A stretch of DNA of 9,672 nt. It comes from Oscillospiraceae bacterium (GTDB lineage: Bacteria > Bacillota > Clostridia > Oscillospirales > Ruminococcaceae). Shown here in pieces: positions 1 through 5,880 of the stretch (position 1 is the first letter of the stretch; every line of letters starts with the position of its first letter). The translations under genes were made by a program, and so were the position numbers. The notes below the pieces were generated by a model. It was not told where the DNA came from, did not search any database, and saw only the letters and a program-made list of their open reading frames with translations. The DNA is taken from contig JAEDGE010000071.1 in NCBI GenBank assembly GCA_016297675.1, positions 1 to 9,672 of the forward strand, given 5' to 3'.

Positions 1-71
1 GTTAGACTGCAAATTTAGATACAGAACAGGGCGGACAGCGGTCACAGGCAGACAGCGTAGCGAATCTGCCG

Positions 72-118
72 GACGGTTCAGACAAGGTTTCCCTAAGAAA
101 TCCGAAAATTGATTTCCG
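72..118 (+). repeat. Copy 1 of a 47-base element shared with 5284-5330
   Basis: Aligned with 5284-5330, this segment matches at about 36 of 46 paired positions with one single-base gap on each side. It includes the identical blocks GACGGTTC and CTAAGAAAT and a near-identical AAAAT-GATTT block. The core TTTC-TAAGAAA is partly palindromic. The two copies stand upstream of the two sulfur transcription units, so a shared operator is possible. This copy lies about 150 bases upstream of the -35 box, which is far for a simple repressor site. The function is inferred only. Confidence 0.4.
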
Positions 119-210
119 TGGTTCCATGGAATACAGCTAAAATGGACTATTTTGGAAATAAAAATGTATTTTCAGAAAAAAGAGTTCTTTTTTTGTGCGA
201 TATGCATATG

Positions 211-233
211 AAACCTATGAAATAAATAGGTTT
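211..233. promoter_or_regulatory. Inverted repeat upstream of the sulfate promoter, candidate operator
   Basis: Perfect 8-bp arms AAACCTAT (211-218) and ATAGGTTT (226-233) flank a 7-base spacer. The centre lies about 78 bases upstream of the inferred transcription start, a position typical of an activator or of an upstream repressor site. It is not followed by a clean T run, so it is unlikely to be a terminator. The dimeric Rrf2 protein encoded at 5371 or a LysR-type regulator elsewhere could bind it; the sequence does not decide between them. Confidence 0.45.
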
Positions 234-265
234 ATTGTTGGTTTGGTAGAAAAGCAGAAAAATGG

Positions 266-294
266 TTGACAACGGGAGAAAATGGGTGTATAAT
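266..294 (+). promoter_or_regulatory. Sigma-A promoter of the sulfate transport operon
   Basis: A perfect -35 box TTGACA (266-271) and a perfect -10 box TATAAT (289-294) are separated by the optimal 17 bases. Transcription should start near 301, giving a leader of about 160 nt before sbp. A promoter this close to consensus would be strong by default, so sulfur control presumably comes from a repressor or from the leader. Confidence 0.9.
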
Positions 295-308
295 AGCAAA
301 TATACAAA

Positions 309-340
309 ACACATCGGAATGGTATGAATTAAAGATGTGT
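309..340 (+). promoter_or_regulatory. 5' leader hairpin
   Basis: ACACATC (309-315) can pair with GATGTGT (334-340), giving a 7-bp stem with an 18-nt loop close to the 5' end of the predicted transcript. It ends exactly where the ribosome-binding site of the small leader ORF begins (GAGGGGG, 341-347). It could stabilise the mRNA or influence ribosome access. It matches no riboswitch class that I recognise. Confidence 0.35.
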
Positions 341-355
341 GAGGGGGTTGCAGAA

Positions 356-415
356 ATGCATGATTTGTGGTTTGGCGTAGCCGGAGGCATGATACGATGT
401 TGTCTCTTCAGATAA
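356..415 (+). CDS. Candidate Cys-Cys leader peptide (19 aa)
   Basis: This small ORF reads MHDLWFGVAGGMIRCCLFR and has a good ribosome-binding site, GAGGGGG (341-347), eight bases before its ATG. It lies wholly inside the sbp leader, downstream of the consensus promoter, and ends 45 bases before sbp. Codons 15 and 16 are both TGT (Cys), and codon 12 is Met. A leader ORF with adjacent codons for the pathway's end product, placed before the pathway's genes, is the classic layout for ribosome-stalling control; cysteine-rich leader ORFs of this kind are known before sulfur genes in mycobacteria. No terminator hairpin follows, so any control would more likely act on translation of sbp. That it is translated is inferred from the ribosome-binding site and placement, not proven. 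Confidence 0.6.
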   Translation: MHDLWFGVAGGMIRCCLFR

Positions 416-452
416 GAATGAACGAAACAAAATCAAAATATTAGAAAGAGGG
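403..452 (+). promoter_or_regulatory. Possible pairing between leader-ORF codons and the sbp ribosome-binding site
   Basis: UCUCUU at 403-408, which covers codons 16-18 of the leader ORF, can pair with AAGAGG at 446-451 (one G-U pair), the core of the sbp ribosome-binding site. A ribosome paused on the Cys codons at 398-403 would cover this strand and leave the sbp site free. The helix is only 6 bp with a 37-nt loop, and a local 4-bp hairpin (405-417) competes with it, so this is a weak, purely inferred switch. Confidence 0.25.
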
Positions 453-460
453 TACTTTAT

Positions 461-1492
461 ATGAAATATTGGAATGTAAAAAAGGTAGCGGGGATTATAT
501 TGGCAGCTGCGTTGACTGCAATGGTGGCAACCGGATGCGGTGAAAGTTCCGCAAACGAAGACGGAAGCGTACAGATTACAAATGTGTCTTATGACCCGAC
601 CAGAGAGTTGTATACTGCATACAATGAGGTTTTTGCAGCACATTGGAAAGAAAAGACGGGGCAAGATGTCACAATTACACAGTCACACGGCGGTTCTGGA
701 AAACAGGCATTGGAAGTTGCGAACGGTTTGGAAGCAGATGTAGTCACACTGGCATTGGAATATGATGTAGATGCCATTCAGAATGCTGGTTTGATCGAAG
801 AGGGATGGACATCGGAATTTGAGGATGACAGTGCTCCCTATACTTCTACGATTGTATTTTTAGTACGGAAGGGCAATCCGAAAAACATTCAGGACTGGGA
901 TGATTTGGTGCAGGATGGCATTGGTGTCATTACGCCGAATCCAAAGACTTCCGGCGGTGCAAGATGGAATTACTTAGCGGCTTGGGCATATGCAAAGCAG
1001 GTATATGGAGACGATGAAGCAAAAATCGAAGACTTTATGAAAAAACTTTATCAGAATGTTCTGGTTCTGGATTCTGGTGCAAGAGGTGCAACCACAACCT
1101 TCGTTGAAAATGGACAGGGCGATGTACTGCTGGCATGGGAGAATGAAGCATATCTTTCGATGAAGGATTATCCAGATGATTATGAGATTGTCACACCGAG
1201 TATCAGCATTTTGGCACAGCCGTCTGTGGCAGTAGTAGATTCGGTTGTCGATAAGAGAGGCACCAGAGAAGTGGCTACGGAATATTTGCAGTATCTCTAT
1301 TCTGATGAAGCACAGAGAATTGCAGGCGATAATTATTATCGTCCATCCAATGAGACAATTTTGCAAGAATATGCAGATGTATTTGATTTGGATATCAACT
1401 TGGTTACCATTCAGGATTTCGGCGGATGGGATGAAGCACAGGAAAAACATTTTGCAGATGGCGGTATTTTTGACCAGATTTATGAGAAATAA
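461..1492 (+). CDS. sbp: Sulfate-binding lipoprotein Sbp
   Basis: This extracellular receptor captures sulfate (possibly also thiosulfate) and delivers it to the CysT-CysW channel. The 343-aa product starts with a basic and hydrophobic signal ending in ATGC, with Cys26 as the lipid-anchored residue, as expected in a Gram-positive cell. Family hallmarks are NVSYDPTRELY (residues 41-51), SHGGSGKQ (75-82) and PKTSGGARWNYLAAW (161-175), which line the sulfate site in this family. The start is set by AGAAAGAGGG (443-452), eight bases before ATG. The gene opens the operon sbp-cysT-cysW-cysA. The mature protein holds only the lipidated Cys and two Met, fitting a protein made in bulk during sulfur shortage. 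The family assignment is secure; sulfate rather than thiosulfate as main substrate is inferred from the neighbours. Confidence 0.95.
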   Translation: MKYWNVKKVAGIILAAALTAMVATGCGESSANEDGSVQITNVSYDPTRELYTAYNEVFAAHWKEKTGQDVTITQSHGGSGKQALEVANGLEADVVTLALEYDVDAIQNAGLIEEGWTSEFEDDSAPYTSTIVFLVRKGNPKNIQDWDDLVQDGIGVITPNPKTSGGARWNYLAAWAYAKQVYGDDEAKIEDFMKKLYQNVLVLDSGARGATTTFVENGQGDVLLAWENEAYLSMKDYPDDYEIVTPSISILAQPSVAVVDSVVDKRGTREVATEYLQYLYSDEAQRIAGDNYYRPSNETILQEYADVFDLDINLVTIQDFGGWDEAQEKHFADGGIFDQIYEK

Positions 1493-1508
1493 AAAGTAGG
1501 GAGTTATT

Positions 1509-2342
1509 ATGAAACAGAAGAGCAAAAGAGTGATTCCGGGATTTGGAATCTCTATGGGGGTAACATTGACAATCTTGAGTGTGGTTGTCCTGATTCCTCT
1601 GGCATCTCTTGTGGTTTTTACGGCACAAATGAGTTTTTCAGAGATCATAGAGACGATTACACGTCCTCGTGTACTGGCAAGCTTTCGTGTCAGCTTTTTG
1701 ACCGCATTGATTGCATCTGTTATCAATGCGGTGATGGGTGTCGTTCTGGCTTGGGTGCTGGTGCGGTATCGATTTCCGCTGAAACGGATTCTGGATGGTA
1801 TGATTGAATTGCCTTTTGCCCTTCCAACAGCGGTTGCCGGTATTGCACTGACTGCTTTGACAGCGAATACCGGTCTGATTGGCAAATTCTTTGCGAAATT
1901 TGGCATTGAAATAGCTTATACCAGAGTGGGAATTACCGTGGCACTGGTCTTTATTGGCATTCCGTTTGTTGTTCGTACTGTACAGCCCGTTTTGGAAAAA
2001 TTAGATCCTTCTTATGAAGAAGCAGCCGGTGTGCTGGGAGCGAGTCGTGTTAAGATTTTTTGGAAAGTCATTTTTCCGGAAATTCGTCCCGCCGTTTTCA
2101 CCGGATTTGGATTGGCGTTTGGCAGATGCCTTGGAGAATATGGCAGCGTAGTTTTCATTGCCGGCAATCAGCCGTATGAAACGGAGATCACACCGCTGAT
2201 TATTATGTCAGAGTTGCAAGAGTATGACTATGCCAGTGCCACTGCCATTGCATTGGTGATGTTAATCGTTTCGTTCCTGATATTATTTCTGAGCAATCTC
2301 ATACAAGCGAGAAATGCAAAAAAGCTGAAAGGAGGTTCCTGA
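1509..2342 (+). CDS. cysT: Sulfate ABC transporter permease CysT
   Basis: This 277-aa inner-membrane protein is one half of the sulfate channel. Six hydrophobic segments are visible at roughly residues 13-38, 61-85, 100-119, 140-160, 195-218 and 244-265. The cytoplasmic EAA loop that docks with the ATPase is clear: E171-A-A-x-x-x-G177 within a segment running to the FPEIRPA stretch (189-195). Its ribosome-binding site AGGGAG (1498-1503) lies between the sbp stop and its ATG. Its 3' end carries the ribosome-binding site of cysW, two bases separate the two genes, and they are probably translationally linked. Only one Cys (207) is present. CysT is chosen over CysW because it comes first in the permease pair and by overall resemblance. 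Confidence 0.93.
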   Translation: MKQKSKRVIPGFGISMGVTLTILSVVVLIPLASLVVFTAQMSFSEIIETITRPRVLASFRVSFLTALIASVINAVMGVVLAWVLVRYRFPLKRILDGMIELPFALPTAVAGIALTALTANTGLIGKFFAKFGIEIAYTRVGITVALVFIGIPFVVRTVQPVLEKLDPSYEEAAGVLGASRVKIFWKVIFPEIRPAVFTGFGLAFGRCLGEYGSVVFIAGNQPYETEITPLIIMSELQEYDYASATAIALVMLIVSFLILFLSNLIQARNAKKLKGGS

Positions 2343-2344
2343 TC

Positions 2345-3166
2345 ATGCATGAAGAAACCATTGGTTCTAAAGTTGTAAAATGTCTTTTGATTGGCATCAG
2401 CGTTTTGTTTTTGGTCTTGATGCTGTTGCTGCCGTTGATTACGGTTATTTCCGAGGCACTGCGAAGTGGTTGGGAAACCTATCTGAAAGCGGTAACGGAT
2501 GAGTACACTATGAAAGCACTTATATTGACATTGGAAGCTACGATTTGTGCAGTATTGATCAATACAATTTTTGGTGTGTTTGCGGCTTGGGCAGTGACAA
2601 AGTTCCATTTCAGAGGCAAAAAAGTACTGACAACCTTGATTGATGTACCAGTTACGATTTCACCGGTCATTGCCGGTTTGATTTTCGTGCTGACATTTGG
2701 CAGACAGAGTTTTCTGTATCCATATTTGCAGGAGCTTGGGATTCAAGTGGTTTTTGCAGTACCGGGAATCGTACTTGCAACGGTTTTTGTCACATTTCCG
2801 TTCATCTCGAGAGAGTTGATTCCTGTATTGGAATCACAGGGGACAGACGAAGAGGAAGCCGCTGCTTTGATGGGAGCAAAGGGGTGGACGATTTTTCGAC
2901 GGATTACTTTCCCGCATATCAAATGGGCATTTCTCTATGGAATTGTGCTTTGTGCAGCGAGAGCGATGGGAGAGTTCGGTGCAGTTTCTGTTCTATCCGG
3001 ACATCTGCGGGGGAAGACCAATACCTTGCCATTGCATGTGGAAATTTTGTTCAATGAGTTTCAGTATGTACCGGCATTTGCAGTCTCCTCTATTTTGGTC
3101 ATTATGGCAGTTATTATCTTGATCATCCGGAGCGTGATTGAATACAGAGGAAAGAAGGAACAGTAA
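2345..3166 (+). CDS. cysW: Sulfate ABC transporter permease CysW
   Basis: This is the partner permease of CysT, 273 aa, forming the heterodimeric channel in the cytoplasmic membrane. Hydrophobic segments lie near residues 10-36, 58-84, 98-117, 136-155, 194-217 and 243-262. The EAA loop reads E171-A-A-A-L-M-G177 and continues to a FPHIKWA stretch at 189-195, aligning position for position with the loop of CysT. The ribosome-binding site AAAGGAGG (2328-2335) sits inside the end of cysT. The gene ends one base before the start of cysA. It has three Cys (13, 68, 203), all in hydrophobic stretches. I see nothing truncated or unusual. Confidence 0.93.
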   Translation: MHEETIGSKVVKCLLIGISVLFLVLMLLLPLITVISEALRSGWETYLKAVTDEYTMKALILTLEATICAVLINTIFGVFAAWAVTKFHFRGKKVLTTLIDVPVTISPVIAGLIFVLTFGRQSFLYPYLQELGIQVVFAVPGIVLATVFVTFPFISRELIPVLESQGTDEEEAAALMGAKGWTIFRRITFPHIKWAFLYGIVLCAARAMGEFGAVSVLSGHLRGKTNTLPLHVEILFNEFQYVPAFAVSSILVIMAVIILIIRSVIEYRGKKEQ

Positions 3167-3167
3167 C

Positions 3168-4226
3168 ATGTACGTAGAACTAAAAGATATTAACAAGCAT
3201 TTTAACAATTATAAGGCATCTGACCATGTGAGCTTCGGGATTGAAAAGGGAAAGCTGATTGGTTTGCTTGGACCGAGCGGCAGCGGAAAAACAACGATTC
3301 TGCGAATGATTGCAGGTTTGGATCAGCCGGACAGCGGAGAAATTATCATTGACGGAAAGGTCGTAAACGATGTTCCGGCAAGTAAGCGTGGAATTGGATT
3401 CGTCTTTCAGAATTACGCTTTGTTTCGCTATATGACAGTGTATGAAAATATTGCATTTGGCTTGAAGGTGCAAAAGGCAGATAAAAAAAGCATTGACAAG
3501 CGAGTCAAAGAATTGATTGAGTTGATTGGGCTGAAAGGATTGGAAAAGCGGTATCCGAGTCAACTTTCCGGCGGACAGCGGCAGAGAGTTGCATTTGCCC
3601 GTGCACTGGCACCGAATCCCCAGTTGTTGCTGCTGGATGAACCGTTTGCAGCGATTGATGCGAAAGTCCGTCAAGAGTTGCGGAGCTGGTTGAAAGATAT
3701 GATTGAACAACTTGGCGTGACCAGTATTTTTGTCACGCATGATCAGGATGAAGCGATTGAAGTGGCAGATGAAATTATTATTACGAATAAAGGAAGAATT
3801 GAACAGATGGGAACACCGCTGGATGTTTATCAGAAACCACAGACAGCATTTACCGCTTCTTTCTTTGGGCAAACTTCGATTGTAAAGGACTATCAGGCGT
3901 TTCATACATTTGAGGCGATCGAAGGGGCGGAAAAAGCAATTGTCCGTCCAGAATTTGTGAAAATTACCAAGAAAAATGAAGTGCAGAAGTACAGAAGTTC
4001 TGCCTCAAAAGGCGTTGTGGAGCATGTTTCTTTCCGTGGAGATAAAATGGAATTGCGGGTAAGAGTCAATGATACGGTTCTGCTGGCAACAAGAGCTTTG
4101 GAAGAGAACCGAATTTTTGTTGGAGAAACCGTAGACGTATTTTTGTATCGGATTTTTGTAACAGTGGGAGATCAGGCGTATTTGCTGGAGAATCAATCCC
4201 TGCAAGAAAACTCTGTTGTAATCTGA
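3168..4226 (+). CDS. cysA: Sulfate ABC transporter ATP-binding protein CysA
   Basis: This ATPase powers sulfate import and binds the EAA loops of CysT and CysW. All motor motifs are present in the 352-aa product: Walker A GPSGSGKT (35-42), Q-loop Gln81, signature LSGGQ (133-137), Walker B LLLLDE (153-158), D-loop Asp164 and switch His191. About 110 C-terminal residues form the usual regulatory/TOBE-like extension of the CysA group. I chose ATG 3168, one base after the cysW stop, because AGAAGGA (3153-3159) stands eight bases before it and the product then begins with the usual short beta strand; a further upstream TTG (3138) lies inside cysW and has no such support. The protein contains no cysteine at all. 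Confidence 0.94.
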   Translation: MYVELKDINKHFNNYKASDHVSFGIEKGKLIGLLGPSGSGKTTILRMIAGLDQPDSGEIIIDGKVVNDVPASKRGIGFVFQNYALFRYMTVYENIAFGLKVQKADKKSIDKRVKELIELIGLKGLEKRYPSQLSGGQRQRVAFARALAPNPQLLLLDEPFAAIDAKVRQELRSWLKDMIEQLGVTSIFVTHDQDEAIEVADEIIITNKGRIEQMGTPLDVYQKPQTAFTASFFGQTSIVKDYQAFHTFEAIEGAEKAIVRPEFVKITKKNEVQKYRSSASKGVVEHVSFRGDKMELRVRVNDTVLLATRALEENRIFVGETVDVFLYRIFVTVGDQAYLLENQSLQENSVVI

Positions 4227-4273
4227 TGCAGAAAAGAAAAATATAAAATAAGATGATGATTATACTATCATAT

Positions 4274-4279
4274 GGAGGG
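4274..4279 (+). promoter_or_regulatory. Ribosome-binding site that sets the cysK start
   Basis: GGAGGG here lies seven bases before ATG 4287. An in-frame ATG at 4272 overlaps this site and has no ribosome-binding site of its own, so 4287 is the better start. Just upstream, ATGAT (4256-4260) and ATCAT (4267-4271) flank TATACT, a small dyad of unclear meaning. Confidence 0.8.
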
Positions 4280-4286
4280 CATTGTC

Positions 4287-5219
4287 ATGGGAACGATTTA
4301 TAAAGGTGCAATTGAATTGATCGGACACACCCCGTTGGTGGAAACCGTAAATCTGGAGCAGGCACATAATTTGCAAGCCACCTTGCTGGTAAAGCTGGAA
4401 TATCTGAATCCGGCAGGCAGTGTCAAAGACAGGATTGCAAAATCCATGTTGGAAGATGCAGAACAGAAAGGATTGCTGCAGCCGGATTCTGTGATTATTG
4501 AGCCGACTTCCGGTAATACTGGTATTGGTCTGGCAGCCATTGCAGCAGCAAAGGGATATCGTGTCATTTTGACCATGCCAGAGACGATGAGTGTGGAGCG
4601 GAGAAATATCCTGAAGGCATATGGGGCAGAGATTGTACTGACTGAAGGCGCAAAGGGGATGAAAGGTGCCATTGCCAAGGCAAAAGAGCTTGCTGAAGAA
4701 ATCTCGAACAGCTTTATTCCAGGACAGTTTGAAAATCCAGCCAATCCGGAAGCACACCGCAAAACGACCGGACCGGAAATCTGGAACGATACAGACGGCA
4801 ACATAGATTATTTTGTTGCCGGTGTCGGAACGGGTGGTACGATTACTGGTGTCGGCGAATATCTCAAGTCTCAGAATCCAAATGTACAAATTGTAGCAGT
4901 CGAGCCGGAAACTTCTGCGGTACTGTCCGGAGAAAAGCCGGGACCACATAAAATTCAGGGCATTGGTGCCGGATTTGTTCCGGATACGCTGAATACTGCA
5001 ATTTATGATGAAATTATAAAAGTACAGAATGAAGATGCCTTTGCAACCGCCAAGGAACTTGCAAAGCAAGAAGGCGTTCTGGTTGGCATTTCTTCTGGTG
5101 CTGCTCTGTATGCAGCATTGGAGTTGGCAAAGCGTCCGGAAAATAAGGGCAAGACCATTGTTGCTTTGCTGCCGGATAGCGGCGACCGGTATTATTCTAC
5201 CACATTGTTCTCGGAATAA
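4287..5219 (+). CDS. cysK: Cysteine synthase CysK (O-acetylserine sulfhydrylase)
   Basis: This PLP enzyme makes cysteine from O-acetylserine and sulfide in the cytoplasm. From the chosen start the product has 310 aa, the normal length for CysK. The PLP lysine is Lys47 in NPAGSVKDR; the substrate loop TSGNTG is at 74-79; the phosphate-binding GTGGT is at 181-185; a late PDSGDRYYST stretch precedes the C-terminus. The gene starts 60 bases after cysA with no terminator between, so it probably belongs to the sulfate operon. No serine acetyltransferase gene is in the window. CysK proteins also act as partners of regulators such as CymR in Bacillus subtilis, and a CymR-like gene lies just downstream. 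The protein contains no cysteine. A CysM-type role with a sulfur carrier protein is a less likely alternative. Confidence 0.93.
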   Translation: MGTIYKGAIELIGHTPLVETVNLEQAHNLQATLLVKLEYLNPAGSVKDRIAKSMLEDAEQKGLLQPDSVIIEPTSGNTGIGLAAIAAAKGYRVILTMPETMSVERRNILKAYGAEIVLTEGAKGMKGAIAKAKELAEEISNSFIPGQFENPANPEAHRKTTGPEIWNDTDGNIDYFVAGVGTGGTITGVGEYLKSQNPNVQIVAVEPETSAVLSGEKPGPHKIQGIGAGFVPDTLNTAIYDEIIKVQNEDAFATAKELAKQEGVLVGISSGAALYAALELAKRPENKGKTIVALLPDSGDRYYSTTLFSE

Positions 5220-5283
5220 TCAGACGAGAAACGGGAATGCTATATCAAAAAGGTTTTTCCATGTAAATCAATTTTTTAATGAT

Positions 5284-5330
5284 GACGGTTCGGAAAAGTT
5301 TTTTTCTAAGAAATTAAAAATGGATTTATG
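5284..5330 (+). repeat. Copy 2 of the 47-base element shared with 72-118
   Basis: This segment shares the blocks GACGGTTC (5284-5291), CTAAGAAAT (5306-5314) and an AAAAT-GATTT block with 72-118. It lies about 25 bases before the Rrf2 ribosome-binding site, a place where an autoregulatory repressor site would be expected. The TAA-rich start and GGATTT half loosely recall the CymR box of Bacillus subtilis, but the match is not good enough to assign. Confidence 0.4.
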
Positions 5331-5355
5331 TATTTTTTAAACAGGTTGTGTAGAA

Positions 5356-5361
5356 GGGAGG
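5356..5361 (+). promoter_or_regulatory. Ribosome-binding site pointing to an ATC start codon
   Basis: GGGAGG lies nine bases before codon ATC 5371. Between the in-frame stop TAA (5338-5340) and codon CTG 5410 there is no in-frame ATG, GTG, TTG or CTG. The ribosome-binding site therefore serves either ATC 5371 or nothing. Confidence 0.75.
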
Positions 5362-5370
5362 TGCTGTCTT

Positions 5371-5820
5371 ATCAAAGTTTCCACGAAGGTTGAATGTGGT
5401 ATTCTTGCACTGATGGATATCGCACTGTATGCAGAAGAAGGAAAGCCAGTTACAGTCAGCAGTATTTCTAAACGGCAGAATCTTTCCATGAAATATTTGG
5501 AACAAATTCTGATGGTGCTGCGGCAGGCAAATTTAGTGAGAAGCTTAAAAGGATTTAAAGGCGGCTATGTCATTACCAGACCAGCGGAGCAGATTACGCT
5601 GCGGACAGTCATAGATGCTTTAGATGTGACGGTTTTGGCAGATGTCAACTTTCAGGAAGCGGCAGACGATGCTGCATTAAAAGGAATTGTAAACCATTAT
5701 CTATGGAATCCAATGACATCTTATCTCAGAAAATTTTGCGACAGCATCACTCTTTATGACCTGATGGAGCAATATCGTTCGTTTCTCACTGATACGGAAG
5801 AACCGATGTATTATATTTAA
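5371..5820 (+). CDS. CymR-like Rrf2 family transcriptional regulator, ATC start
   Basis: This is a probable dimeric DNA-binding repressor of sulfur genes. Read from ATC 5371 the product is 149 aa and begins (M)KVSTKVECG, the standard Rrf2 N-terminus; starting at the first ATG (5413) would remove 14 residues of the first helix and leave no ribosome-binding site. The winged helix-turn-helix is clear: SISKRQNLSMKYLEQIL (31-47) and wing GFKGGY (61-66). The three clustered Cys of Fe-S sensors such as IscR or NsrR are absent; only Cys9 and Cys123 occur. The C-terminus is MYYI, like the MFYI end of Bacillus subtilis CymR, a regulator of cysteine metabolism that works in complex with CysK. Its position after cysK and before metY supports the same job. 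The ATC start may keep its level low. Target sites are not known. Confidence 0.85.
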   Translation: MKVSTKVECGILALMDIALYAEEGKPVTVSSISKRQNLSMKYLEQILMVLRQANLVRSLKGFKGGYVITRPAEQITLRTVIDALDVTVLADVNFQEAADDAALKGIVNHYLWNPMTSYLRKFCDSITLYDLMEQYRSFLTDTEEPMYYI

Positions 5821-5880
5821 TAAATTGGTGCAGAGATGTTTATAAAAAATAGAAGAATCAATCACTTGGGGCGTGATATC

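Larger units (their letters stand above)
1..265. other. Non-coding region upstream of the sulfate operon
   Basis: I see no gene here that I can support. The first 140 bases are richer in G+C than what follows and may be the tail of an upstream transcription unit. They contain a 6-bp hairpin (GGCAGA at 47-52, TCTGCC at 65-70), a copy of an element also present before the Rrf2 gene (72-118), and a 10-bp palindrome TTCCATGGAA (122-131). From about 140 the sequence is A+T-rich and promoter-like, with a long T run near 187-194 and an inverted repeat at 211-233. No hairpin followed by a clean T run, as expected of an intrinsic terminator, is visible. Confidence 0.6.
5220..5370 (+). promoter_or_regulatory. 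Intergenic region between cysK and the Rrf2 operon
   Basis: This A+T-rich stretch presumably holds the start of the second operon. I see no sigma-A promoter near consensus; TATGTA at 5327-5332 is a possible -10 box without a convincing -35. There is no clear terminator after cysK, so read-through is possible. Copy 2 of the shared element occupies 5284-5330, close enough to the gene to overlap a promoter. The region ends with the strong ribosome-binding site of the Rrf2 gene. Confidence 0.45.

Noticed and set aside
6..140. Open frame at the window start that could be the end of an upstream gene
   Set aside because: It is open from a TAG at 3-5 to a TAA at 138-140, but has no start codon with a ribosome-binding site and no recognisable domain.
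301..460. Possible SAM or T-box riboswitch in the sbp leader
   Set aside because: Neither the conserved S-box core on this strand nor the T-box antiterminator bulge sequence is present, and there is no terminator hairpin with a T run. The reverse complement of 400-420 resembles the opening of an S-box for only a few bases.
974..1906. 310-codon minus-strand open frame across sbp and cysT
   Set aside because: It lies opposite two clearly real genes, has low-complexity content with no recognisable motifs, and is a codon-bias shadow.
4253..4271. ATGAT/ATCAT dyad around TATACT as a separate cysK promoter
   Set aside because: No -35 box is found at the right distance, and the arms are only 5 bp. 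Co-transcription with cysA is simpler.
5356..5376. Codons before the Rrf2 gene read Arg-Cys-Cys-Leu-Ile, echoing the Arg-Cys-Cys-Leu-Phe end of the leader peptide at 356-415
   Set aside because: These codons lie downstream of an in-frame stop with no start codon before them, and they overlap the ribosome-binding site. The resemblance is probably chance.
5861..5877. ATCAC-N7-GTGAT inverted repeat with the weak metY ribosome-binding site in its loop
   Set aside because: Five-bp arms are too short to claim a control hairpin. I kept it only as a note.
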